From contig CAYJEY010000011.1 in assembly GCA_964369385.1 (NCBI GenBank), forward strand, positions 1 through 59,749: a DNA stretch of 59,749 nucleotides, read 5' to 3'. This DNA comes from CALVGQ01 sp964369385. GTDB lineage: Bacteria > Bacillota_I > Bacilli_A > Erysipelotrichales > Erysipelotrichaceae. The translations under genes and the position numbers were made by a program. The notes under the pieces are model-generated. The model did not search any database and was not told the DNA's origin. It saw only the letters and a program-made list of their open reading frames with translations. This document shows, piece by piece, positions 1 to 7,495 of the stretch (positions are counted from its first letter, which is position 1; the number at the start of each line of letters is the position of its first letter).

Positions 1-156
1 ATGCCTTTATTTATTTTTATTTTTCGATTGACTTATCATAGTTGGTCTCCTTCTTTTCTTATATTATAACTTATCTTCAAATAAATCTCTTTCTTATTTA
101 CAAATCCGATAAATCCAGTTAAGATATTGAGAGCTTTGCAAAAAGGAGGACTCATC

Positions 157-1497
157 ATGCAAAAAAACCTAACTCAAGGTAATCCATTTAAACTCATATT
201 AAACTTTACCTTACCTATCTTTTTAGGACTTGTTTTCCAACAATTTTATAGTATGGTTGATGCCATCATTGTAGGTCAATATGTTGGTCTAAATGCGTTG
301 GCTGGTGTTGGAGCAACTGGGTCGCTCAACTTTCTTGTCTTGGGCTTTGTATCTGGTTTAGCTACAGGATTCTGTATTCCCATCTCTCATGCCTTTGGGG
401 CAAAACGTTATGATGATGTGAAGAAATACTACTTCAATGCCCTTATACTTACAATTATTTTCTCTATTATCGTCACTTTAGGAACTTGTCTCTTTTTAAA
501 AGAAATCTTACTGCTTTTAAAAACACCTTTAGATATTATCGATTACAGCTATGACTACATGTTGATGATTTTCTCAGGTACATTTGGTATTTTCCTTTAT
601 AACTTTTTGGCAAGTTTACTACGAGCTCTTGGAAACAGTAAAACACCGCTATACTTTCTTGTGCTATCTTCAATATTAAATATTGTATTGGACTTAGTTT
701 TCATCATTAACTTTGATATGGGTGTACTTGGTGCAGGACTTGCAACATCAATATCTCAAGGTGTATCAGGTGTGCTTTGCTTCATCCTTATATTAAAGAA
801 ATATGATATCTTAAAAATCCAGAAGAATGACTTTCAAATTAGTGGATATTGTATCCACCGCCTACTTGCCTCTGGAATCCCAATGGGTCTTCAATTTTCA
901 ATTACTGCGGTCGGAAGTATTTTAATGCAAGTTTCTGTCAACACACTTGGCTCTATCTATGTTGCGACTGTTACTTCAGCTAGTAAAATTGTCATGTTGA
1001 CGGTCCAAGGTCTTGAAAGTTTAGGAATCTCGATGGCCTCGTATTGTGGTCAAAATATTGGGGCAAAACGTTTAGACCGAGTTCGCGAGGGAGTACGTGT
1101 TACCCTCATCATCGGGACGATCTACAGCATCTTGTGTTTAATTCTTGTAAATATATTTGGTCAGCAACTCGTTTCATTATTTATTAGTGAATACGATGAA
1201 ACACTCTTCACTAATATACAAACTTACTTAAACGTCAATGGTTTATTCTATGTTTGTTTATCTATCCTACTCACTCTTCGCTGTACAATCCAAGGGCTTG
1301 GCTATTCAAAAATGGCAATGCTTGTAGGAGTAGGAGAAATGATCGCTCGCGCAATTGTTGCACTTGTGTTTGTCGCACAATTTGGATATAGTGCTGTCCT
1401 CTTCTCAAATCCTTCAGCATGGGTTGTCGCAGATATTATATTAATCATTATGTATTACATAGTTATGAAAGATTTAAAAAGAAAATTAGCTTATTAA
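157..1497 (+). CDS. MATE family efflux transporter
   Basis: Multidrug and toxin extrusion type carrier, 446 aa, about twelve hydrophobic segments along its whole length, acting in the cytoplasmic membrane as a cation-coupled exporter (family knowledge; substrate unknown). The opening 'MQKNLTQGNPFKLILNF' followed by 'LPIFLGLVFQQFYSMVDAII' is the typical MATE start, and two similar halves are visible ('FYSMVDAIIVGQYVG' and 'TVTSASKIVMLTVQGLESLG'). I chose the ATG at 157 because a perfect AAGGAGG lies 8 bases before it; an in-frame TTG at 127 has no such site. It is monocistronic, followed by about 100 bp of AT-rich spacer before the sigma factor gene. Confidence 0.93.
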   Translation: MQKNLTQGNPFKLILNFTLPIFLGLVFQQFYSMVDAIIVGQYVGLNALAGVGATGSLNFLVLGFVSGLATGFCIPISHAFGAKRYDDVKKYYFNALILTIIFSIIVTLGTCLFLKEILLLLKTPLDIIDYSYDYMLMIFSGTFGIFLYNFLASLLRALGNSKTPLYFLVLSSILNIVLDLVFIINFDMGVLGAGLATSISQGVSGVLCFILILKKYDILKIQKNDFQISGYCIHRLLASGIPMGLQFSITAVGSILMQVSVNTLGSIYVATVTSASKIVMLTVQGLESLGISMASYCGQNIGAKRLDRVREGVRVTLIIGTIYSILCLILVNIFGQQLVSLFISEYDETLFTNIQTYLNVNGLFYVCLSILLTLRCTIQGLGYSKMAMLVGVGEMIARAIVALVFVAQFGYSAVLFSNPSAWVVADIILIIMYYIVMKDLKRKLAY

Positions 1498-1550
1498 TTT
1501 ACACAACTGAACTAGAATGTTAAAATTTATTTGAAAAAAATTTTAAAACT

Positions 1551-1575
1551 TGCAATAAAATCGATTTCTATTGCA
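1551..1575. promoter_or_regulatory. Near-perfect palindrome upstream of the sigma factor gene
   Basis: Arms TGCAATA and TATTGCA flank an internal palindrome AAATCGATTT, with one unpaired base. It ends 25 bases before the sigma factor start codon. Its position between the MATE stop and the sigma gene RBS suggests an operator for the sigma/anti-sigma operon; this is inference. No T-run follows, so it is not a good terminator. Confidence 0.35.
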
Positions 1576-1600
1576 TTGTTCTTATGAATAGGAGAAAAAT

Positions 1601-2191
1601 ATGAAACTATTATTAGCGTCTTTGTTACAAGAAAACGCCTTAGTTAATGACACTCAACAAGTTACTGATGAGATGATTCTAAGTATTCCCACAGACAACA
1701 TGATTTTTAGACAGTGTTATGACTATACACATAAAGCAGTATACGGGTTTGCCTATTCGATATTGAAAAACCCACAAGATGCTCAAGATGTCGTACAAGA
1801 TGTATACATTAAGATGTATCAGAATGCCAGCAAATACAAACCACAAGGAAAACCAATGGCTTGGATTTTAACGATTACTCGCAATCTTTGTTTAATGAAA
1901 ATTCGTGACAACAAAAAAACAGTAAAAGTTGAAGAACAAGAAGGTTTAGAAAATCTATTCCAAGTGCCTGCTGAAACTATTCATGAACATACTTATATAT
2001 TACAACGTGCACTTTCTTCACTTACTGAAGAGAGTCGCCAAATCGTCATCTTACATGCATTAACTGGATTAAAGCATCGAGAGATAGCCGAAGTATTAAA
2101 TTTAAATGTATCTACTGTATTATCTAAATACAATCGTGCAATTAAAAAACTTCGTGAGCTAATTGAGGAGGACGAAGAATATGAACAATGA
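1601..2191 (+). CDS. ECF-type RNA polymerase sigma-70 factor
   Basis: 196-aa alternative sigma factor that would direct RNA polymerase to a small regulon. Region 2 is visible at about residues 35-105 ('FAYSILKNPQDAQDVVQDVYIKM' in two parts, then 'AWILTITRNLCLMKIRD'), and region 4 at about 130-190 ('LSSLTEESRQIVILHAL', 'HREIAEVLNLNVSTVLSKYNRAI'). It has about 30 extra residues before region 2, slightly longer than most ECF factors. The RBS AGGAG sits 7 bases before the ATG. Its last 11 bases overlap the start of the next gene, a membrane anti-sigma factor, implying translational coupling and a sigma/anti-sigma pair. Confidence 0.9.
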   Translation: MKLLLASLLQENALVNDTQQVTDEMILSIPTDNMIFRQCYDYTHKAVYGFAYSILKNPQDAQDVVQDVYIKMYQNASKYKPQGKPMAWILTITRNLCLMKIRDNKKTVKVEEQEGLENLFQVPAETIHEHTYILQRALSSLTEESRQIVILHALTGLKHREIAEVLNLNVSTVLSKYNRAIKKLRELIEEDEEYEQ

Positions 2192-3344
2192 TAAAATTGA
2201 GAGAAAAATAGCAGATGCTATTATATCTACTATGCCTGAGACAAATTTTAATGAAATTCTAGTTAAATGCAAAGAGGAATCGCCGAAGACAAGATGGTTC
2301 AAACTACCTAAATTTGTATTAACACTTACTATGCTTGCCATTGTCGTGAGTGGTGGCGTTTGGATGTATTCGGGAATGAATAACACAAGCTCTCCTTACA
2401 TGAGTGTTATGATGGATGTAAATCCAAGTATTACGATGGAGATTGATAAAGAGCAACGTATTATCAACATCATTGGTCATAACGAAGATGCACTAGCTAT
2501 TATCAATGATATGGACTTTAGTGGTGCGGATGTGCGCGTAGCTGCAAATGCTATTGTTGGTTCAATGATTCAACATGGATACATTAGCGAAATTCAAAAT
2601 TCAATTTTGATAAGCGTTGAAGGAAATACAGATACTGAAATTGGTCAAGAAATTCTTCAAGATATCCATGAAGTAGTAGAAGGCTCAGTAGATAATGCTG
2701 CAGTTATTTATCAAAACGTAGAAATTGATGATGAGTTAAATGACTTAGCAACTCAACATAATATCTCACAAGGTAAAACAGAGTTAATCAATCAAATCAT
2801 CGCTCAAGATTCAACACTTTCATTTGATGATTTAGCAGATAAATCAATCAATGAACTATACCTTATTATTGAATCAAAAGATATTGATTTAGATGATGAA
2901 ATTGAAAAGGTTGGGCAACCAAACACTTCTAACTACATTAGCCAAGATGCTGCTATTCAAGCCGCTGCAAATGTACTTCAAATTAGCACAAGTCAAATGA
3001 ATTCGCTTGATATTGACTTTGACGTTGAAAATAACATCTTTGTATATGAAATTGAATTTGAATATCAAGGACATGAATACGATATCACAGTGGATGCAAT
3101 CTCTGGACATGTAATCTCAAACTTCGCAGATGATGACGATGACGATATTAAAGACGATGATTCTGATGATGACGATGATGATTCTGATGATCAAGATGAT
3201 TATGATGATCAAGATAACGATGACTACGATGATAGTCAAGACGACGACAACGATGATGACAACGACAACGGTGATGACGACGACAACGATGATGACGACG
3301 ACAACGATGATGACGATGATGATCAAGACGAGGATGAAGATTAA
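2181..3344 (+). CDS. RsgI-like transmembrane anti-sigma factor with PepSY domain and poly-Asp tail
   Basis: 387 aa. Residues 1-42 form a short cytoplasmic segment (expected to hold the sigma factor); residues 44-64 are a single membrane helix ('FVLTLTMLAIVVSGGVW'). The outside part starts with 'MMDVNPSITMEID' (Asn81-Pro82), which matches the conserved start of the RsgI extracytoplasmic domain, where Asn-Pro self-cleavage has been described for RsgI proteins. A PepSY-like domain follows at about 250-313 ('ISQDAAIQAAANVLQI'). The final ~72 residues (316-387) are almost pure Asp with some Ser, Gln, Asn. The start at 2181 is supported by GAGGAGG 9 bases upstream; an earlier in-frame ATG at 2163 has none. 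Role as anti-sigma for the overlapping upstream gene is inferred from topology and gene order. Confidence 0.75.
   Translation: MNNDKIERKIADAIISTMPETNFNEILVKCKEESPKTRWFKLPKFVLTLTMLAIVVSGGVWMYSGMNNTSSPYMSVMMDVNPSITMEIDKEQRIINIIGHNEDALAIINDMDFSGADVRVAANAIVGSMIQHGYISEIQNSILISVEGNTDTEIGQEILQDIHEVVEGSVDNAAVIYQNVEIDDELNDLATQHNISQGKTELINQIIAQDSTLSFDDLADKSINELYLIIESKDIDLDDEIEKVGQPNTSNYISQDAAIQAAANVLQISTSQMNSLDIDFDVENNIFVYEIEFEYQGHEYDITVDAISGHVISNFADDDDDDIKDDDSDDDDDDSDDQDDYDDQDNDDYDDSQDDDNDDDNDNGDDDDNDDDDDNDDDDDDQDEDED
3127..3342 (+). repeat. GAT/GAC-rich low-complexity coding tract
   Basis: About 216 bp of nearly uninterrupted GAT and GAC codons encoding the poly-Asp tail of the anti-sigma factor. 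Open frames of about 90-115 codons in other frames here (poly-Thr/Met on plus, poly-Val/Ile on minus) are composition shadows. The mixed use of GAT and GAC argues for selection on the protein and against simple trinucleotide slippage. Confidence 0.85.
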
Positions 3345-3350
3345 TCTAAC

Positions 3351-3393
3351 AAAAAACGGGAAGTGTTCAATTGAACACCTCCTGTTTTTTTTA
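3351..3393. terminator. Bidirectional rho-independent terminator
   Basis: Stem GTGTTCAATTGAACAC extended by GC pairs (CGGGA / TCCTG), with A-run before and T-run after, between convergent anti-sigma and asnA genes. It can end both transcripts. Confidence 0.85.
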
Positions 3394-4389
3394 TAATAAT
3401 GTAATTTTAGCTTCTTTACATGATTGGATTGTATCTTCATCCCAAATTGAGGATTGTACCTCTCCAATATGAGCTTTATTCAAAAGAAGCATACATAGAC
3501 GTGATTGACCAATTCCCCCACCAATAGTCAAAGGTAATGTATCATCAAGAATCATTTGATGAAATGGTAAATTTAGGCGTTCCTCACAATTGGCAATTTG
3601 AACTTGTGATAAAAGAGAAGCTTGGTTAACACGAATGCCCATACTACTGATTTCAAGAGGAATTTGAAGTTGATCATGCCAAAACATCAAGTCCCCATTA
3701 AGTTGCCAATCATCGTAATCAGGCGCACGTAAATCATGTGGCTTTCCATTTTTTAAGGCTCCACCTATTTGTTTAATAAAAACAGTCTTGTATTCTCGTA
3801 CTATTTCGTGTTCTCGCTGCTTCGCATCCAAAGTAGGATACATATTCGCTAACTCTTGAGAAGTGATGAACTTGATATCACGATGTAATCGTGTCTCCAA
3901 CTGTGGGAATTGCCAAGTTAACTCATCAAGTGTTGAACAAATAGCACTCACAATAAGTCGCACCGTTTCTTCAAGATAAGCATCGGTACGCATGGTATCA
4001 TCAATTACTTTTTCCCAATCCCATTGGTCGACATAAATTGAATGTATACAATCTAATGTTTCATCCCGGCGAATCGCATTCATATCTGTAATGATTCCTT
4101 TTCCTACATAAAAATCATATCGATGTAGAGCGTATCTTTTCCATTTCGCTAAAGAATGTACAACCTCACCATCAACGTTTGCCGCGGGTATATCAAAGGC
4201 AACCGGACGTTCAACTCCACTTAAATTATCATTTAGCCCTGTCGCGGGATCCACAAATAATGGAGCACTTACTCTCTTTAACTTGAGTGCTGCTGCTAAC
4301 TTTACTTCAAATAAACGCTTAATTGATCCAATTGCACGCTGAGTATCATATAAACCCAACGTTGATTGGTAGTTTTCTGGTAGTTTCAT
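3391..4389 (-). CDS. asnA: Aspartate-ammonia ligase (asparagine synthetase A)
   Basis: Makes asparagine from aspartate, ammonia and ATP in the cytoplasm. 332 aa, matching the usual ~330. Family features: 'LGLYDTQRAIGSIKRLFE' near the N-terminus, 'VERPVAFDI', 'HSLAKWKRYALHRY', 'SIYVDQWDWEK', and near the C-terminus 'LPLTIGGGIGQSRLCMLLL'. The start (MKLPENYQ) is chosen at 4389 because AGGGG lies just upstream; the longer open frame has no RBS and would overlap the upstream gene. It is last in a three-gene minus-strand operon (MalY - radical SAM - asnA), 13 bases after the radical SAM stop. Confidence 0.96.
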   Translation of the reverse strand: MKLPENYQSTLGLYDTQRAIGSIKRLFEVKLAAALKLKRVSAPLFVDPATGLNDNLSGVERPVAFDIPAANVDGEVVHSLAKWKRYALHRYDFYVGKGIITDMNAIRRDETLDCIHSIYVDQWDWEKVIDDTMRTDAYLEETVRLIVSAICSTLDELTWQFPQLETRLHRDIKFITSQELANMYPTLDAKQREHEIVREYKTVFIKQIGGALKNGKPHDLRAPDYDDWQLNGDLMFWHDQLQIPLEISSMGIRVNQASLLSQVQIANCEERLNLPFHQMILDDTLPLTIGGGIGQSRLCMLLLNKAHIGEVQSSIWDEDTIQSCKEAKITLL

Positions 4390-4402
4390 TTTTACCCCTT
4401 TT

Positions 4403-5263
4403 CTAGAATAGACTGAGTTGTTCCATCGTGACAGGAAAATCTGCCATAAACTCAAATATCTCTTTTTGAGAAAACATTATTCCCTGTTCCTTACAAAAAT
4501 TTTTTATATGCTTATTCAATTCTCTTGTCTTAGTATTTCCTATGCCATATCTTGCACCAAATTGGCGCATGTATTCAAGCTTGATACCAGGAAAGTGTTC
4601 ATCTAATTTTTTATAATAATACTCACGATTCCCATATCGCAATGTCATTCCCAATCCGAATGTAAGAATACCTTTTACCTGTGCTTCTTTACAATAGCTC
4701 AATATCCCATCAATATTACTTCTTGTATCATTTATCAATGGCAAAATTGGACATAGCCACACAATTGTAGGTATTCCTTCTTCATGCAATGTTTTGAGAA
4801 CCTCAAAGCGTCTTTTCGTAGTGCATACACCTGGTTCGAGCGCTCGACATAATTCTTCATCAAAAGTTGTTAATGTGATAGATACAACAACTCTTGCTTT
4901 TTTTTGAATCCGTTTAAGAAGCTCTAAATCTCTTAAGATTAAGTCTGACTTTGTAATAATACTTACGCCGAACCCCATTTCCTCTATCACTTCAAGGCAT
5001 TTGCGTGTATGTTGTAACTCAGCCTCAATCGGCATATATGGATCACACATTGATCCAGTCATAATCATTGCTTTATTTCGCTTCTTCAACTCATTTCGAA
5101 GCTTTCCAACGATGTCCTTCTTCACCTCAATCTCTTCAAAGTTATAAGTTTTCTTATAGATCTCCGACCTTGAATCGCAATAGATACATCCATGTGTGCA
5201 TCCACGATACACATTCATTGTGTTTTTCTTTGATAGAATTGTCTTTGGTTGAATTTCAATCAT
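4403..5263 (-). CDS. SPL-family radical SAM protein
   Basis: 286-aa iron-sulfur radical SAM enzyme. The cluster motif C-x3-C-x2-C is visible as 'RGCTHGCIYCDSRS' at about residues 20-30, after the family-typical 'SKKNTMNVYRGC'. A second family hallmark is 'MTGSMCDPYMPIE'. It resembles the spore photoproduct lyase-like group that lacks a sporulation link in most genomes; the true substrate is unknown. It is the middle gene of the operon with MalY (18 bases upstream) and asnA (13 bases downstream). The RBS is a weaker GAAG stretch upstream of the ATG. Confidence 0.85.
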   Translation of the reverse strand: MIEIQPKTILSKKNTMNVYRGCTHGCIYCDSRSEIYKKTYNFEEIEVKKDIVGKLRNELKKRNKAMIMTGSMCDPYMPIEAELQHTRKCLEVIEEMGFGVSIITKSDLILRDLELLKRIQKKARVVVSITLTTFDEELCRALEPGVCTTKRRFEVLKTLHEEGIPTIVWLCPILPLINDTRSNIDGILSYCKEAQVKGILTFGLGMTLRYGNREYYYKKLDEHFPGIKLEYMRQFGARYGIGNTKTRELNKHIKNFCKEQGIMFSQKEIFEFMADFPVTMEQLSLF

Positions 5264-5281
5264 AACTTCACTTCTTTCTAT

Positions 5282-6436
5282 CTATTTAAACTTATTTACT
5301 AATCTTTCTATTACAATTTGAAGTGTACTCGGTGAAATCGCTAAGTTTAATCGAATATGTTTGGGTGTATATGAGCTAAATGTTTCTCCAAAATTTGGAT
5401 ATAACTTGACTTCATTCACAAAAAAATCGACTAAATCTTCGCCATGATAAACGCGTGATAAATCCAACCATGCTAAATATGTTCCCTCTAGTGGACTAAT
5501 CACAATATCTACTTCTTTTAAACCTTCACAAAGTTCAGCATAATTGGACTGAACTAATGTTTTAAATTGACCTAACCACTCTCCTGATTCACGATATGCC
5601 GCTTCACTAGCCGCGAAATGTACAATTGCCGCTGGATGATTTGTACAAGCATACATCGTTTTATCAAAAGCATTCCTAAATTCGTCATCCTCTATTACAA
5701 TTTGAGCTACAGAACAGCCTGGAATACTAAATGATTTAGAATTAGAATTGATTGTAGCAATATGACTAGAATAACTTCCATCTAGCGCTTTTACACAAGG
5801 AGTGAATTTATCGAAAGCTAAATCTTGATGAATTTCATCACTCATAACATATACTTCATGTTTCTTACAAATAGAAATTACTCTGTCGAGTTCATCTTTT
5901 GTCCACACTCTACCAATCGGATTATGTGGATTACAGAATATCATTGCCTTTACTTCTTCTTGAACGATTGTCTGCTCGAAATGATCGTAGTCTATCGTAT
6001 AAATACCATTCTTATTAGTCAATTCAAAGCATACTAATCTTCCCTCTACACTAGAAACTACATCACGAAAAGGAGGATATACAGGTGTCATAATTAGTAT
6101 ACTTTCACCCTCTTTAATGCGTGTCTTACAAGCCCAAATGAGTAAATTTAACACGCCCGTAGAGAAGCGTAACCACTCTTCTTGAACTTCATATCCATAC
6201 TGTCTTTCCCACTCAATAAAAGCTTCTTTATAAGTTTTTGGTATATAAGTATATCCAAAGACACCTTCATCTGCCTTAGCTTTAATTGCCTCAATGATTT
6301 TAGCACATGTTTTAAACTCGGCATCTGCAATCCACACCGGCAACAAATCTTCAACACCATACTTCTCAACAGCTCCCCATTTAATACTATTAGAGCCTTT
6401 GCGTTCAACTTCATGATTCTTTACAAATTCCTTCAT
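5282..6436 (-). CDS. MalY/PatB-type PLP-dependent C-S lyase / aminotransferase
   Basis: 384 aa, fold-type I PLP enzyme. The family start 'SNSIKWGAVEKYG' with 'LPVWIADAEF', the substrate loop 'MTPVYPPF', 'FCNPHNPIGRVW', 'VMSDEIHQDLAF' and the PLP lysine in 'NSNSKSFSIPG' (Lys234) identify it. MalY/PatB enzymes cleave cystathionine or cysteine to release sulfur, ammonia and pyruvate. RBS AAGGGG precedes the ATG. First gene of the MalY-radical SAM-asnA operon; immediately upstream lies the orphan terminator and 77-bp repeat copy described separately. Confidence 0.92.
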   Translation of the reverse strand: MKEFVKNHEVERKGSNSIKWGAVEKYGVEDLLPVWIADAEFKTCAKIIEAIKAKADEGVFGYTYIPKTYKEAFIEWERQYGYEVQEEWLRFSTGVLNLLIWACKTRIKEGESILIMTPVYPPFRDVVSSVEGRLVCFELTNKNGIYTIDYDHFEQTIVQEEVKAMIFCNPHNPIGRVWTKDELDRVISICKKHEVYVMSDEIHQDLAFDKFTPCVKALDGSYSSHIATINSNSKSFSIPGCSVAQIVIEDDEFRNAFDKTMYACTNHPAAIVHFAASEAAYRESGEWLGQFKTLVQSNYAELCEGLKEVDIVISPLEGTYLAWLDLSRVYHGEDLVDFFVNEVKLYPNFGETFSSYTPKHIRLNLAISPSTLQIVIERLVNKFK

Positions 6437-6469
6437 ATCATATCCCCTTCTATTTTCTTAATTATAGCA

Positions 6470-6497
6470 CAAAAAAAGTAGGACAATTTCCTACTTA
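6470..6497 (-). terminator. Orphan terminator of the GRAM-like gene (distal copy)
   Basis: On the minus strand AAGTAGGA-loop-TCCTACTT is followed by seven T. Half of the stem lies inside the 77-bp repeat and half outside it, so this is a complete terminator joined to a displaced gene 3' end. The copy beside the intact gene (9325-9401) lacks the second half. Confidence 0.8.
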
Positions 6498-6563
6498 TTA
6501 ATATATTGTTGCATCCAATCAATGTATTTTTGGCGTTTCATTACTGATAAAACATAATCATTT
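6487..6563 (-). repeat. 77-bp perfect direct repeat, distal copy (gene 3'-end remnant)
   Basis: Identical over 77 bp to 9325-9401, which encodes the last 24 residues and stop of the GRAM-like gene at 9329. Here only that 3' end is present, in the same orientation, directly behind the stop of the zinc-ribbon gene. The zinc-ribbon stop codon (6558-6560) falls inside the repeat. Confidence 0.93.
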
Positions 6564-7382
6564 TGCTTTTTTCTTTGCAATAACCTCTTTAGCAAGTAAT
6601 AATGCTACAATGATAAAAGTTGTCCTAAAAAAATTATCTAACAACGCTAATATAGCAATTCCAATAAGAACTGCCTTGATTATGTTTGGAGTGAGCCATA
6701 CTCTATTTATTGATGTGCTTGAAGGTTCATTTTTTTTCTTTCTCCATTGTTTTCTTTCATAAATACTCTGAATTTCAGAAAAATCAGGATCATGTTTCAT
6801 TACAATTTCTGCTTTTCGATAGACTTGATTAAGCTTTTTAATCCAAGCTTTCTCAACTTCATCTTTATTGAATAAATCGATGAAATAATCACTCTTAATA
6901 TTAGCAGCAATTAAAATCATAAATTCTAAAATATCTTCCTTTGAATTTGAAACTGGCCAATTAGTAATGAGCGTTACTTTATCATTTATTTTTTTGCTCT
7001 CAAATTCTGCCTTTTTTTCAGTTTCTCTTTCTGTTTTATTATTAAAATCCACTCCTATTACAGCTTTCATCAATGAAGGTTTTTCAGTTTCTATAATCAT
7101 TTCTCTCTCATCAATCTTAGCTAACTTATCAATTAACTCTTGCACTGACTTTGATACGCCTCTCCCTTTAATCTCATAGTTACAGTAGGGGCAGCTTGTT
7201 ACAATTGAGCTCAAAGCACCTCCACACTTAGGACAATCATAACTTTCAACTTTAACTTTTTCTTTTTTATCACTGATTTTTTCTTTAGTACTAGCTTTTC
7301 GATTAGGCGTTCCACAATCAGCACAAAATTTTACATCTCTTTCAAGTTCTTCTCCACAATTTACACAATAACATTTCACCAT
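6558..7382 (-). CDS. Double zinc-ribbon membrane protein, function unknown
   Basis: 274 aa. Two zinc ribbons at the N-terminus: 'CYCVNCGEELERDVKFCADCG' region (residues ~4-24) and 'CPKCGGALSSIVTSCPYC' (about 50-70). A helical middle part follows, with a C-terminal membrane segment pair ('IIKAVLIGIAILALLDNFF' and 'TTFIIVALLLAKEVI'). The start at 7382 is chosen because GGAG lies 8 bases upstream; the longer frame starts before the RBS. The last codons and stop run into the 77-bp repeat, so its C-terminus may have been created or altered by the cassette junction. It shares the zinc-ribbon-plus-membrane plan with the next upstream gene (7496-9145). No enzymatic motif seen. Confidence 0.75.
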   Translation of the reverse strand: MVKCYCVNCGEELERDVKFCADCGTPNRKASTKEKISDKKEKVKVESYDCPKCGGALSSIVTSCPYCNYEIKGRGVSKSVQELIDKLAKIDEREMIIETEKPSLMKAVIGVDFNNKTERETEKKAEFESKKINDKVTLITNWPVSNSKEDILEFMILIAANIKSDYFIDLFNKDEVEKAWIKKLNQVYRKAEIVMKHDPDFSEIQSIYERKQWRKKKNEPSSTSINRVWLTPNIIKAVLIGIAILALLDNFFRTTFIIVALLLAKEVIAKKKAK

Positions 7383-7495
7383 TTCATCTTCTCCATAAAT
7401 ATAATTTTTATTATACACATACACAATGTTATATCAAGTACATTCAATAAAAACTTTTCTTACAAATTGACACTCTATCAAATACCAAACTGTGA

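Noticed and set aside
3117..3467. Long open frames on both strands across the Asp-rich tract (poly-Val/Ile and poly-Thr/Met proteins)
   Set aside because: They are frame shadows of the GAT/GAC repeat, have no RBS, and overlap real genes.
4390..4402. T-box or other riboswitch ahead of asnA
   Set aside because: Only 13 bases separate asnA from the upstream gene; no leader exists, and no riboswitch-like structure was seen ahead of the operon.
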